From Ampelocalamus luodianensis (lineage: Eukaryota; Streptophyta; Magnoliopsida; Poales; Poaceae): a DNA stretch of 64,000 nt. Every line of letters starts with the position of its first letter. Position 1 is the stretch's first letter. The stretch spans positions 21,537,488-21,601,487 of the forward strand of contig CM070625.1 of assembly GCA_036346255.1 (NCBI GenBank). Reading direction: 5' to 3'. The notes under the pieces are model-generated. The model was not told the DNA's origin. It made no database searches and saw only the letters and a list, made by a program, of their open reading frames with translations. Below, one piece after another: positions 48,861 to 61,515 of the stretch. The position numbers and the translations under genes were made by a program.

Positions 48861-49739
48861 ACCGAATCCCACTGTGATCCCTTGCCATGCTTAGGTATGA
48901 TTGTCATGATTTCGTTCCCTTGAGTTGCACTAACTCCCAATGTGTGCCTTGTCGTGCTTGGGTGACAATGCAACTCAATTTCAAATTGTGCAGAGCATAA
49001 TCAACTCGAAGGTGTAATACAACCATCGCATCATAATACCCCATGTATGCTACTCTAATCTTGCTAGGTAGCGGTGATCGATTGGAAATGATACAAATCA
49101 ACCCTCCGGACCCTCTAGAACAATCACTTGTCTGTAGTAAATTTTGAAATTAATTGCGTTCAACATCCCTGCCCGACCATTTCGACATATATTGTTAAAT
49201 ACCACGTATTCAATCCTATAGGGTCATTCCTATAATTTTCTTATAATTGCATTTATTTTCGTAATTGTAGTAAAAATGACTACCTACAAGCAAGGTCATT
49301 CCTGTAATTTATTAGATTGACGACTAGCCTTGATAAAATAGACCGCAATAAAATTAACTAGTCGGTTTTATTACAATTATAAGAATGACCTACATGTTGG
49401 AGCAAAAATAATTACATATGGTGCAGACAAAAAATATCTTTCACAACGTACTACAACAAACTAAACTAGGTACTGCAAAATAAAGTAGATCTACAGGATT
49501 AACCATATATCTAAAACTAAACTATAAACACAAAATAGATGTACTACAACAAACTACACTACATAATTACACATCTAAAACTATCTAATCCATTCAATTA
49601 TGGGTCTTCTAATTTTATTTGCCAACCTACCAGGTTTCGAAATTAGATTTAAAAATATGTATAAAAAAATTACATGCAAGGTAGGCGGACAACTAAAATT
49701 GAGTTTCAACTGAATTTTTCGCGCTTTTATAGGGGGACT
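48861..49739. other. no gene recognised
   Basis: A/T-rich DNA with no conserved frame. The segment at 49210-49400 has several TATAATT / TAATTGTAGT repeats. Confidence 0.45.
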
Positions 49740-50040
49740 CCTGCCGCTATTCCAAATCGTGACAGGAGGTGTGAGGTCTTTGTCGCCATTTGAAATGACG
49801 ATTTGCTTCTCTGTCATCATTCCAAATGACGGCGAGACAGAGACTACCATTTGGTTGGTGATTGAGACGAAGACCACCGTTTGGTTGGCGACAGACCTCC
49901 TATCGCCAATGCAACTAGCGACAAGAGCATATCGTCATTTCAAACAACGACAGGAGTCTACTTTCGTAATTTTATTAAACACACATTTATTTCTATAATT
50001 GTATTAAAATACTATATTATTTTAAAAAACGCGGATGAAT
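49740..50040. mobile_element. fold-back MITE with CGCCATTTGAAATGACG repeats
   Basis: Short internal repeats (CGCCATTTGAAATGACGA, CATTCCAAATGACGGCGA, CGTCATTTCAAACAACGAC) are followed by TTTTATTAAACACACATTTA and TTCTATAATTGTATTAAAAT. The element at 61208-61515 has the same layout with related motifs, and 44778-44890 is a relic. Confidence 0.55.
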
Positions 50041-52387
50041 TGGGGCTTAAGGAGACGGCCGAACGAGCTCGTGCTTGTGTCCCTGTAGCGACACGTGTCG
50101 TCACCTGGGTGGTGTCCTTGAGGTGGGATCGGTGAGGGTAACTCCAGATTAAGAAAACCGAACGAGGAGTAATCGGTGAGGGAAACTTCAAATTAAGAAA
50201 ACCGAAAAACAATATAAAGTGCGGGCATGGGAACGCTTAAATCTAACGCGGGAATGGACCAAATGGAGAACTGGGGATAGATGGTGGGTTGGGTCTTGTC
50301 TCTTGTGTCTGCTCAAGTATGGGTCGCTTTCTGTCGGGCCACAGGTCAATTTCTGGCCAGACGAGTCGCGTGCGCCGGAATAAAGCAGCACACGCCGCGT
50401 CTCTAATTCCCCTCTCCACACACGCCACGCCAGAAAGGATCCACTTAATCGCCTAGTGTGCAATGCACCACTACGCGGTGGGCGGCTAGCCTCTCAAACA
50501 ATATTATCTTGCTACTCATCAGCAAAAAAAAAAAAAAAACCACACACGCGCGCACACACACAGCCTAGCTTTCCTTCCCTTTTCTGAATATTCTTCACTC
50601 CATCTTGCAGGTTTTCTACGAGTTAATTTGCTTGTACCTTTACAAATTGCAATAGTATCAGATCGATATATGAAATATCCATTTCTAGTTGAGGACGTGT
50701 AGCTTCTTGTTCATCTTGCCATACTGGCACTGCCACATATTGTGTTAGTTCATTAGTGCAAGTGTACAGCTTTTAGTTCATTTTAAACAACTACACGTGC
50801 TGCGCGCCTTCAGCATCTTGTGAGGTAAGATTAAGAGGCAGTACACGTTACGAATCGTAAACTCAACTATCAATACGTGTCATATTCGTGTCATGAGAAA
50901 TTTTGCAACACTCCCTTTTTTTTTCGAATTACCGTGCATAAAACACATGCGCCACACACACGCACACCACCACACGCACGTACTCACATATACGACGTCT
51001 ACGGAAGACTGGATGAGTGGAGCTTGAAGAAGAAATGATAAAACCTGGGTTTGAATCCTGGTGGGCTAAGGTACAACCACCTCCACTAGCCACCTAAGCA
51101 AGTTTTTCGACTTCGCCCTCACGTCTAGATCTACTCAACTATCAGTGAAGGATAATATACAAGCGTAACATTACTGCTGAGTATGAGAATTAATAGCTTT
51201 TGTAGCCACTGAATGGAACAATGAAAATAGAAAAGACTACAAAGAACTGTGGACTTGTTTGACGTCAACGGTGTTCTTGATCAAGTCTAGTAAGGGCGAC
51301 AAGGAATGATTTGCTTCTCTTTTATCCTTGTGCTGTTGTGCATGACTAAACAAATGAGCTAGCGGATGAGGAGGCCATGGCCAGACGTTGACATTTGCTC
51401 ACATCACTCTTAGATCAGCCTACTCAACTCATGGGCACCTGTCATCACTCATCACTGAAGTATCAGTGAATATTTTTAGGACAAGTATCAGTGAATATTA
51501 ATTTGTCGATTGATGCACAAAAACTTCAACTTAATTGCCATTGAAGAAAGACGTCACGAGTCCGAGGACTTGTGGTGATTTGCCTTTCTTGGCCCCATTG
51601 GATCATGTGCACATACATACGTGTCACTTTGCAGTGTGGTTAGGGGCTACCTCCAACTCCAATCTTCTAATCCGCACCCCGATCACCCATGATTGGTAGG
51701 AGGAATGAAGTGATTTCAGCATGATTCATTCCACTATGCACCAAACAGGGATGCTTGCTTTTCGCACCCGAAATAAACAGATTGCAAGTGCAAGATCAAC
51801 ATGGATGATATGAACTGAAAGGTTAAAGGTTTCCTCACTGGTTAAGACCGTTTGTTGTTCGCAAGATGTCATTAAGTTCCTACAACCAACATGTATCACG
51901 ATGGAAAACATGATGTGAACTAAAAGGCTCAGGACAATATTCATGGCTGAAGGCTCACCATCTGCAATTTTTCAAGCTCGGTGAGATCAACTGAGAATCT
52001 TTTTAGGCCGGCTACTGACAGAAACATGGAGCATGAGAACACTCAGCCCTGGAGCTGAACACTCTCTTTCAGCCTTCAGTTCTCAGTTCTCACTAGATGC
52101 ACTTGTCAGCACATAGCGTCGTGATATTCCGCCGTTGGAATGGAGGGCTCATGTCTTGTAGATATGACACATCTGTGTTCGTTTCTGCCTTGTACCTACC
52201 AGCATCTTTGATATGTCTGTGAGAACTGATAACAAGACGTTTAATTCTCATGAATACAAGTAGCCTGTGTAATGTCTGACCCTTGTGGTTGCAGTTATGT
52301 GTCCCTGTTTCCTCCATGCCACATCATGTAGATTGCAGACGTGAAGTGTCATCTTCAGCTTAAGTGGGCTATTAGTCCAGTATAACC
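50041..52387. other. no gene recognised
   Basis: Mixed DNA. A poly-A run lies at 50525-50539. A tRNA B-box-like GGGTTTGAATCCTGG lies near 51048-51062, without a recognisable tRNA or SINE body. No conserved protein is seen. Confidence 0.45.
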
Positions 52388-52629
52388 TCCACAAATCTTG
52401 ATGTGTTGAGCATGTTCCTGAACCAGTAAACACTATAAAAATCATACTTCAAGGTAAAAGGGCTAAAAATAAAAGAATTAAGGTTACTTTGTTTCTTCAG
52501 GTTAACTGCAAAAGAAGCATTCTGAATACTGAGGCATGGGTTGTTTCCAGATCGGTATTGCTCAGTACAAAACCGCACATTTGGCATTGCACAACACCTG
52601 TAGTCCACTGGGAAAGATGGAACATTCAT
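52388..52629 (-). CDS. weak exon candidates of an unknown minus-strand gene
   Basis: Minus-strand frame with MNVPSFPVDYRCCAMPNVRF, then CTEQYRSGNNPCLSIQNASF; downstream, an acceptor-like GGTTCAG precedes NMLNTSRFVEVILD and a stop. The Cys-rich peptide and splice-like signals are suggestive, but I know no matching family and cannot define a start. Confidence 0.15.
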
Positions 52630-53577
52630 CTCTACGACTATGCATAGATAGCCACTATAGGATGGATGTAAATTTTTGCATCATGAGATAACAATGTTTC
52701 TTCTTTTCGAACAGCCAGCTCTTAATATCGGCTTTATAATATCTGCACACGCACCAGCCACCAATATCCCTGAATGTTTGTAGATGCTTTCTCAAGATGG
52801 ATTCCCTGTAATCTTCACGGCTCTACCGATGCAGGATACGCAAAGATTGAGAGCCACAACGACTGAAAGACAGATTCAGCAGGTTGAAGATGACCAGAAC
52901 GCTTACTGCATGATATTTTTTCAGATAAAGATCTCCTCAACTCTCCTTTTGATCAAAAAGTCATTTCCTGCAAAGATATCTTTCATGATACCTTTCAGAT
53001 TCAACAGGTATGATTGGAATACACATGTTCTTATAATCGCTATCATAATCAGGGTCAAACTGACAGCGAAAAAAACATAAGCGGGCCCGCTTGGAAAAAT
53101 GCCTGGTCTTTGTTTTTCATGGCCTAAATCCGAGCCGTCTACGTGGATCGGACGTTGCCTGGAGGCCCAACTTGGATCGCGGATTTTATCGGCGATCGAG
53201 ATGGTCTGGGCTTTTGTTGTGCATCGATCTCTATGCAACAGCCAGGCACGTCCGGTCCAGCTCGCAGTCCACCTAATCTCGCAGCCCGGCGTGCCTCGGC
53301 GCAGTTTTTTTTGCTCGGCCCAAACACTTCCATGGGATGGAAGGCAACCACATGAAATGCGCCACTGCAAGAGGCTTCGAAATTTTCTCTGAATCAGCAT
53401 AACCAACCATGAACGCATGATGATTTCAAAACACACACACACACACACACACGTATAAAAAAATGAAGGCATGAACTGTCGCATACGGAAACTAAAATCT
53501 CCGAATTCACCTAGCTGGTCCCTTGCGCCCAACAGCAAGCATCTGCTGTTGCAAGTAATGTTAGCATGCACAATGTA
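52630..53577. other. no gene recognised; possible divergent promoter
   Basis: The part at 53090-53340 is GC-rich with several GGCCCA/TGGGCC-type hexamers, common in plant proximal promoters. An (AC)n tract lies at 53430-53452. It could serve a minus-strand transcript to the left. Confidence 0.3.
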
Positions 53578-53677
53578 NNNNNNNNNNNNNNNNNNNNNNN
53601 NNNNNNNNNNNNNNNNNNNNNNNNNNNNNNNNNNNNNNNNNNNNNNNNNNNNNNNNNNNNNNNNNNNNNNNNNNNNN
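53578..53677. other. assembly gap (100 N)
   Basis: Exactly 100 N, the customary size for a gap of unknown length. It lies about 570 bp upstream of the sphingolipid-gene ATG, so part of that promoter may be missing. Confidence 0.99.
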
Positions 53678-54242
53678 TTATATTCTCTATCTTTAAATAC
53701 TTGTATATAATTATCTCAAATAGTAAATGTCCTTGGTTGCTTGGGCTCTCTGACTGCATCGTGCCAAAAGAGTCCGTTAAAAACCCACGACCTTCATCGC
53801 CCGCACCTCCCACCTCTTTCCATAAACCCCCTCCTCGCTCCCACCTTTTCCCAACCCGCCCTCACCTCTCTGGTTTTCTCGATCTCTCGAACTCTCTCTG
53901 TCGACTCCCAAGTCTCACGCTCACTCCGCCGGTCGCCGCCCGTCGCCGCGTTGCTCCTCAGTGACCGCCTCCGCCGCCAGCGAGACTCCCACGGGAACTG
54001 CCTTTAGTCTCTCTTTCTCTCTCTCTCTCTTCCCACCCCACCGCTCGAGGAGCGGAGCCAAATTGGTGGGCCCGTTCCGTCTCCCTGGTTCGCGCCGTTC
54101 TCTGCTCCGGGCAAGTGGCGATCCCGCTCGGGGATGCGGCGGACCGAGGCGTGATGTGCGGATCGGAGCATGGACGTGATCGCCTCGCTCAATAGGAGCT
54201 GCAGCGGTCGGTGTGGGTGCAGGGGTATCGCGGGCTGCGGCC
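53678..54242 (+). promoter_or_regulatory. 5' region and 5' UTR of the IPC synthase gene
   Basis: From about 53780 the sequence is CT/CC-rich, with (TC)n near 54008-54030, typical of grass core promoters and leader sequences. GC content rises towards the ATG. A leader transcript start near 53750-53900 is likely but cannot be fixed by eye. Confidence 0.5.
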
Positions 54243-57200
54243 ATGACGATTTACATAGCGAGGGAGGCTTCCAAGGTCTCGTCTCGATTTGATTCGGCGT
54301 TGCCGTCTACTACTACTTTGTGTGTGTGTGTGTGTGTGTGTGTTTTGTCGCTGTGAGGATTTCTAATCCTTTTTGGGGTGTGTAGGTATGGAGGAAAGTG
54401 ACCACGGAGACGACGGCGGAGCTGTCGCTTCTTCGCGAGAAGTGGTGGCTGCTCCTCGCCGGAGTGGTGTTCCAGGTGAGCTCCTCGGTTTATTACCCCA
54501 GTCTCCCGTCGCGTGCGTGGAATTATTAATTTCGTGCGTGCTTCTGTTATTGTTAGTGGTGCGCGTTTCAGAATTTTAATGCCGTGTTAATATGAGTACT
54601 TAACATATCAAATTTACCCCCTTTAGTAACTTTCCCTGCATTATGTAGTTGTTTCTAATATTGCTTTGGGATTTAGAGTTTTTCTGAATGCTGTGACCAG
54701 CCTGTATCAATGATTCAAGGGTGTTTTGTTTACGAGGGCCATGGGTCTGTTTAATGGAACCAGTTTGCTATATGAGACCTTTGATAGTTAGATTTGCAGG
54801 TTGTAAGTATTTGTCTTGAGTGTTTTCTGTTGTAGATTGGACTGCATTCTGTGGGCAGTGTTGTTGTTCAGGAGAGAGTGAGAGAGGAGTTTTGGTTTGA
54901 AAACTGTTTTGTACCAGCCACACATCTCCGCTTTTAAGGAGAGATGTCTTGGAAACAAATTGCCTTTTTAGTTTTGAATGAGTAATAGATTGCTATAATA
55001 TGGTACACTTCTGAGGAGTAGTTGCATTGTATGCTTGGCATGAATAATTCATTAGCAAGTAGTATAAGAAAATGAGCACGGGTAAGCACTGTTTTTAAAT
55101 GTTTGTTGAGCTGGAGCTGCATTGTTATGTGATATATGTCGTGTTGTAGAGATGATTGTCGCCTTGTGCATTGATGGACACTTTTTCTCCATGGACATTA
55201 TTGTGTTTGCCTTCCTTTCTGAGACATGTTAACTCTATCCTCATTGTCTCAATTTTCAAACATCAATATAGATTTATGTTTCTTTAAAAAGTATAGCACA
55301 TTGGCCTTCACATCGTGCATAGAAAAATATTCTCTTTGTATATGTTGTGAATGTTTCTGTGTCCTTTACTTTCTTCTCTGTTATTGCTTTCTTAAAACTT
55401 AACTTTAGTGTCATCAAGTTTTGCTGGTGTATGTACAAACTGCATAGGTATCCCAGAATCAAGCTCTCTAACAGTCTAACTGTCTAACATCCATGCAAGG
55501 ATCAAGGGAGGCCTCTTTCTCTATTTCAGCTGTCATATTACCTCCCAAAAGGTACTTGGTCAGAAAAGAAAATAGCATAACAAATAATAACCTGCCTTGC
55601 TTGGCACAACAAATGTCATCTAAAACTATCGAATTTCACAAAAAAACATTCTTCAATGCTATCCATCTCATGCTTATGGGGTAGTGCAATCACTCTTGAC
55701 AGTCTGTAATATGTGTCCTCTGCGATCCATCTACTCACCACTCCAATTTTGATGCCTACATTCCTTCCACATTATTTATTGATGATTCTGGGATAAATCT
55801 TCTGCCTCATGAAATATTAAAGTATAAACAGAATATTTCCAGTGTACACTCAAGCTTTGTGATTTATGGCTCTTGCTCTTTCACAATTGACAATCCAAGT
55901 AAAAAAGGTCACACATTGTTAGAAGAGCACAATTCTTCCATTCTATTCATAGGTCATTACTTTCATAATCAAAGAACATAATTCTCATTGTTTGATATTA
56001 TTTCTTCCTTTATATCCCACATGTTTTCTTTTTCTGGTGTGATGGAAATTTCCTGTTTGTTCACTTGTCATTTTTCTCCATTTCGTTATCTCGGACTACT
56101 TATCCTGCTATGTTTGTCAGTTGATTAATGGATTATTTTGGAGTTTCATACAATGATCTTCCCTATAATTAGTATATTCATGGGCTGGCTGCTCGAGGAG
56201 TGCATTACTTGCATCGGCCTGGACCATTGCTCCAGGACCTGGGATTTATAGCCCTTCCAGTACGTGAACTACTTATCTTTTTAATTTATTCTATTATGTT
56301 GATATAACTTCATTACAGCTGTTTAGTACCTTTGTATTTTTAGGAGCTTGGGCAAGACAAAGGTTATCTTAGTGAGAGCATATTTGCTTCCATCTTCTTC
56401 TCCTTTGTTTTGGTAGGGAATTCTTTTACTCTACTACTTTTCTTGACTACTTTCACCCACCTTATATGCATGTATTCTCATGTGTTTGTTGTTTCCGTAT
56501 GTTAAGTTAATAGTTCATAACTTCATATAACCTGAAAAACTAGACTATTCAGATGTTATCTCTTAAATTTGGCATCTTTAATACCAACAATACATAAACA
56601 TTAGGTGCCGTTTTTATCATTCTCTTCTAAGAAGAGAGGGCGGTCAATATGCTTCTTGGTCATTTATAGTTTTTCATTTCCTTAGGCAATATGCTTCTTG
56701 GTCATTTATAGTTTTTCATTTCCTTCAGGCATCTATTATGACTTTCTCCCTTTTTTATACTGCTGCTTATCAAACTGTGTCTTACAACTATTGTGATGTT
56801 ATCTTTATGTGCAGTGGACTTTTCATCCTTTTATTTATCATAACAAACGTTTCTACACTGTCCTAATCTGGCGCAGGGTGCTCGCTTTTTTAGTTGTGAG
56901 TGCATCCCCCCTAATTTTCCCTCTATAAAATATCATCCATGCCCTTGGAAGTAACTGAATATTGCTTCTCCAGGCTTCACAGGTTTTAAGGATCATTACA
57001 TTCTATTCCACCCAGCTGCCGGGTCCAAATTATCACTGTCGTGAGGTAACCTTTTTTCATTTTAGCCAAAATGTTGCTTGTGCTCTTGCTCTTCATTATG
57101 GCTTGTGAAAACCTGTCATTCAGTCATCTCCAGAGTCATGTATAGCTTTGCCTTTATAGGGCTCAAAAATGGCCACTCTTCCACCACCCAATAATGTACT

Positions 57201-58358
57201 TGAAGTGCTCCTGATTAACTGTAAGTCTCTTTTGTTGGTTTGACAAATTGTGCAAGGTATTCTGCCTGACCATCCAGAACTTCGTATTATCCTTTGCAGT
57301 TCCCCGTGGAGTGCTTTTTGGTTGTGGCGATCTGATATTTTCATCGCACATGATTTTTACTCTTGTTTTCGTTCGAACATACAACAAATATGGCTCGAAA
57401 AGGTATTGTTGTTTTACCATTTTTTTACTTGAACTTTATCAAGCTCTGACTGATAACTCCTGCGTGTATTCTTGATTTCAAATTGAACTGGTGGCCCTTG
57501 TATTACAGGTTTATTAAGCTCCTTGCCTGGTTCATGGCTATAATTCAGAGTCTTCTTATAATTGCTTCTCGCAAGCACTACACTGTGGATGTCGTTGTTG
57601 CTTGGTATCGTAACTTTTGTTTCACCCATCAGTTAATTGGCCACTACCTTTCTTTTAACAGTTCTTTTCCTTGCAGGTATACCGTTAATTTAGTTGTATT
57701 CTTCGTGGACAGCAAGCTCCCAGGTACTGTCTTTATGTCACATTTGTGATTTGTACGTGCCATTGAGGCTTTATATGGTAAGCACTTTGTAACAGGCTTT
57801 ATTGACATTTTCTGCAGAAATGCCAGATCGTACAAACGGATTACCTTTGCTTCCATTGACTAGCAGAGAAAAAGATGGCAGGTTGAAGGAGGAGAGAGAC
57901 AGCAGACTGAAGGATGAGTTCCATAAGTTGTTAAATGGAAACCATGGGGATCCTACTGATCGGGTATGATAGCCTTTACCAATAAAATCTCTTTACTAGT
58001 ATTTGCGACTTGTAATAGCTATCTATGTGCCAACCCTTTTTATGCTCTCGCAAACTTACTTTCATAAGTCGATAGTCTATTGCAGCATTACAATAATGAC
58101 GCTTTGATTAAAACAAAGCCTCGTGTAGGGATCTATTAGTTTAGTTACAACAAAACCTCGATCTAGCTTCTGGGCATCTAGTTCCAGGCATGCCGGTACA
58201 AACTGTCCTTGTTGTGCCTCACTATTTTGCACTTTCCCTGACGTGTCTGTTTCTGATCACTTCAGCGACAGCGGGCGCAGATGAACGGGAGGCACGACGA
58301 AGACATCAATCACACTAGTCACGGCACGCTCTCCGACGCCACTACCAATGGTACATGA
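54243..58358 (+). CDS. IPCS: inositol phosphorylceramide synthase, 12 exons, intact
   Basis: The enzyme moves phosphoinositol from phosphatidylinositol to ceramide, giving inositol phosphorylceramide and diacylglycerol, in the Golgi/trans-Golgi membranes. Exons are 54243-54275, 54386-54475, 56173-56259, 56344-56412, 56815-56895, 56974-57045, 57160-57220, 57300-57402, 57509-57604, 57677-57723, 57818-57963 and 58266-58358. All introns are GT...AG and the joined frame has 325 residues without a stop, normal for plant IPCS (the ERH1 group). The ATG gives MTIYIAREASK, the conserved start of the family. About six membrane spans follow. The active-site blocks are GCGDLIFSSH (His181) and RKHYTVDVVVAWY (His222, Asp226), the His-His-Asp triad of the sphingomyelin-synthase/PAP2-like fold. 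The C-terminal tail after residue 246 is hydrophilic and Lys/Arg/Asp-rich, presumably cytosolic. Intron 2 is long (1.7 kb). Confidence 0.96.
54319..54343. repeat. (TG)n microsatellite in IPCS intron 1
   Basis: Twenty-five bases of uninterrupted TG between exons 1 and 2. Confidence 0.95.
56645..56728. repeat. 42-bp tandem duplication in IPCS intron 4
   Basis: Two near-identical copies, starting CAATATGCTTCTTGGTCATT at 56645 and 56687. The period is 42 bp, with AGG versus CAGG at the junctions. It lies in an intron and does not affect the protein. Confidence 0.95.
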
Positions 58359-59279
58359 GCGGCATTCGCTTTCCACCGGGAGTTTTGTATTCGCGCCCAA
58401 GGAGAATCCTGTGGGGGTGAGGAAAACCGCCCGGTCCGTCTGCATCTTGAAGGCATTGAAGATTCCAGCCACAGCATACACATGGTCACAGGTGAGTGAA
58501 CGAGGGCAGGTGCACTACTAGTGGTTGTAGCCTGCAAAAGAATCAGAATCTCTCGGCGTTCCTCGTGTCGCCCTTCCAGTTTTGAATCCTTCATTGCGAT
58601 GGCCTTTGTCTCAGAACGGCACAGATCTTGATGTACATATCGACCAGCTTAATCTTATGATCCCATTCATGCATTCGTATCGGCTCCTCACCGGCTGGTG
58701 GTTTTGTTTGTTTGGCGTGAAGTATGTGAGATTGTGAGTAGCCGTTGTTTGGTGGTGCCAATGGTTTGCCTGCTTTGTTCCATGCTTGTCTCCTGGGCTG
58801 ATGGGTACACACTATGGTATGCGCTGCGATGCGTGCTGACAGCTGGGAGAGCCGAAGCACGTGCCTGTTGTTACGTCCCGTACACGGCGACGACGTAAGG
58901 GCGCATGCAGGCGCAGCACATGTGATGTGCAGTACTGTAGCAGTGCTACGCGTGTACGCAGCAGCGTCAGGTCCGTCCCTCGAGTGTCATCGAGTGCGCG
59001 CCGTGCATCTCGGCTGTTCAGGCCCACGCTGCGCATGGTGTTCAGACGTCCATCTCCTGCGTTACACAAAAACTCTTCCCGACACAATCATGCAACGTCA
59101 TGCACATCCTCCGACAATACTATACAACCGATCCAACAAAAACTCCTTCACCCGATTTTCTCTGAAAAAAACATTAGGAAAAATAGCATATTCTTACCAA
59201 AATTGCATGAAAACTAATTCAAATATACCAAATCAAACAAATTTTGATGCTACAACATTTCAATATTTTAAAATAATTG
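58359..59279. other. IPCS 3' UTR and downstream DNA
   Basis: Sequence after the TGA at 58356-58358. The first few hundred bases should be 3' UTR. Open frames at 58600-59090 occur on both strands and have no recognisable domain. Confidence 0.45.
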
Positions 59280-59480
59280 TTGCAACATTTTAAACTAACT
59301 TATGAAACATTTTAATTTCATGTGTACAACAATCGGCGACAATGATTGCAACAAAAATCTTAAAACAAATGCATGCAACATTTAAATGGTAAAGGGTTGC
59401 AACAAATCAAAAACACCATTGCAACATCCTGAAATACCTATTGTAACAACGTGAATGATCTAGTGCAACATGCCGGGGGC
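59280..59480. repeat. TTGCAACA-rich repeat segment
   Basis: TTGCAACA or GCAACAT recurs about eight times in 200 bp within A-rich DNA (for example 59278, 59350, 59371, 59396, 59421 and 59464). This pattern is common in grass TE termini, but no border is clear. Confidence 0.5.
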
Positions 59481-59833
59481 TTGCCTTTTTTTCTCCATCA
59501 GCAAAACCAACTACACTTGTGGAGGCAACCGGCGGTGGTGCCACTCGTCTGGCCTCGAGGGAGCTTGCGTAGGCCGCGACCACTCGCCAACTAAGCCGTT
59601 CCTTCCTCGCCTGCTTCTCTACTCAACATCTGCCGCCCCAACTTCTCCGGCCTTGGTCCCACCAAATCCAACACTAGCAAGGGTGGCCCTTGCTAGGATG
59701 GGAAACAGGACACCAAAGGCAGCCCCTCATGCGAGTGTGAGTTGTACAGTGGCTCGAGCATATGAAAGAGAGAAGAGAGGCGTGGAAAAATTCTAACTGG
59801 TGTTGAGGAGGATGGGCAGTAAACCAGCAATGG

Positions 59834-60042
59834 TGAAGAAATTATGTGGAGAGAGGATAAGAACGAGATATGGGAGATTTATGTGGTAGTTGTTGGGACA
59901 CATGGGCTACAGGTGGGACTTTGGAAGTGGTGAGGCATGGTGAAGAAATTCTGTGGGAGAGGATAAGAATGAGATGTGGGAGATTTATGTGGTAGTTGTT
60001 GGGATACATGGGCTACAAGTGGGACTTTGGAAGTGGTGATGT
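59834..60042. repeat. 107-bp tandem duplication
   Basis: TGAAGAAATT...GGGACTTTGGAAGTGGTGA starts at 59834 and again at 59941, with a handful of differences. Both copies include GTGGTAGTTGTTGGGA. Confidence 0.95.
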
Positions 60043-61207
60043 GTCCGAGCCTTTTGGTTTGTATCGGACGCTAGCTCCATATTATTTCCCAATAAAGATG
60101 GTGCTCATGTGTTGTGCTCCTATCAATTCAACGGTTACTAAAGGTACTTGTATTATTTGAGAAATACTTGTGCAATGTTGTTTGTCTATTTTCGCAAATC
60201 TACGAACAAGTTAATAATAATCAATCAAACAAATTGGCTCTTCTATATTTGATCGATTGACACAAACACAATATTGTAAGTTACATACTTACAATTGACT
60301 AAAAAAACCAAAATTTCGAACTTTAGAAGATGGTCAGGCACTCACGTAGTCACGCCACGCCGCCTTTCTTGCTCACTCACCATCACCGCACGCCCTCACC
60401 CTCGTTGTCTCCCTAGCATCCCCGCAACACCTTCGCAGTGGGTCACCGTGCCCTCGCAGAGCCCCGCGACATGTGTCGCATGTCCCAGCTCACCGTGTCC
60501 TCACCATGCAGCGGCGACGCCTCTTTGCAGCACGCCTGAGCAACCACCGAGCGTCGCCGCACTACGACCTCTCTCTCTCTCTCTCGTGTGTCTCACCGCC
60601 TAGAGTTTCACCGCTCGAGTCGGAGTGCAGAGATAAAAGACTAAGTCTAATTGCAAATAGGGTCTCCAAGCTAGCCCACCAAGCCACAAGACCTAGGCGC
60701 CCACAAACCTTCCTCAGCTGCCTGTGTTGCGGCGCCTCCATGCCTAAAAACCTACGCTGATGCTAAGAGGGGTAATAGGGGTCCGACAACTGGAGCTAAG
60801 GCTAAAGCCCCAACAGTGGCTCCGCCCCTATGCCTGGGGCTGAATTTCTCCCATTTTGTGTTGACAAAACGGTAGTCCAAATTAAATTAAAAATATATTA
60901 CTCTCTCCAGCCACGGCTTCATGAGATTAAATAGAATGGTATGATATTTACCTTGGTGCCGTAGCATTCTAGCACTATGAATATTTGCAGCATAATATTG
61001 TAGCAATCCATCAAGACCGTTAGTTCCTTTGAAATCAAATGGACGGAGCACACCCTAGCACTCCAACAGTACTGTAGGTCTGTAGCAACAGTGAATTTCT
61101 TCGCAGCAGCGGAGGATCCATTTGCTCAAACATACTGTACACTCCCACCTGCTAGAGGTTAGAAATCAAACACACGCGTAGGTACTTTCAAGCTGTATTA
61201 ATCTACG
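60043..61207. other. no gene recognised
   Basis: Mixed DNA. A GC-rich patch (60340-60620) has low-complexity frames; a TE-end-like GGGGTCCGACAACTGGAGC lies near 60778. Confidence 0.45.
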
Positions 61208-61515
61208 ATTTTTTTAAATAATACATCATTTTATTAAAATAACAAAAATAAATGCTCATTTTAAAAAATGACAAAAATAATACCCAGTAGCCAAATGAAT
61301 TGACTGCAATTAATTGCCGCCAATTCATTTGGCAACAAAAGCTCTCCTATCGTCAAATGAATTAGCGACAGATCTCTTGACGCCAATTCGTAATGACGAG
61401 GAGCTTCAACCTCCAAATAAATTGGCAATAGGGTATTATTTTTGTAATTTTTAAAACTAGCATTTATTTTTATCATTTTAATAAAATGATGTTTTTTTTA
61501 AAAAAAAAATCTCCA
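61208..61515. mobile_element. fold-back MITE (about 308 bp)
   Basis: Inverted ends of about 75 bp: TACATCATTTTATTAAAATA (from 61223) pairs with the right end, which carries TTTTAATAAAATGATG (61479-61494). The interior repeats CCAAATGAATT and CGCCAATTCATTTGGC. It is related in layout to 49740-50040. The poly-T/poly-A borders hide any target duplication. Confidence 0.7.

Noticed and set aside
51040..51075. tRNA gene or SINE suggested by a B-box-like GGGTTTGAATCC
   Set aside because: No cloverleaf, acceptor stem or matching A box at the right distance could be seen.
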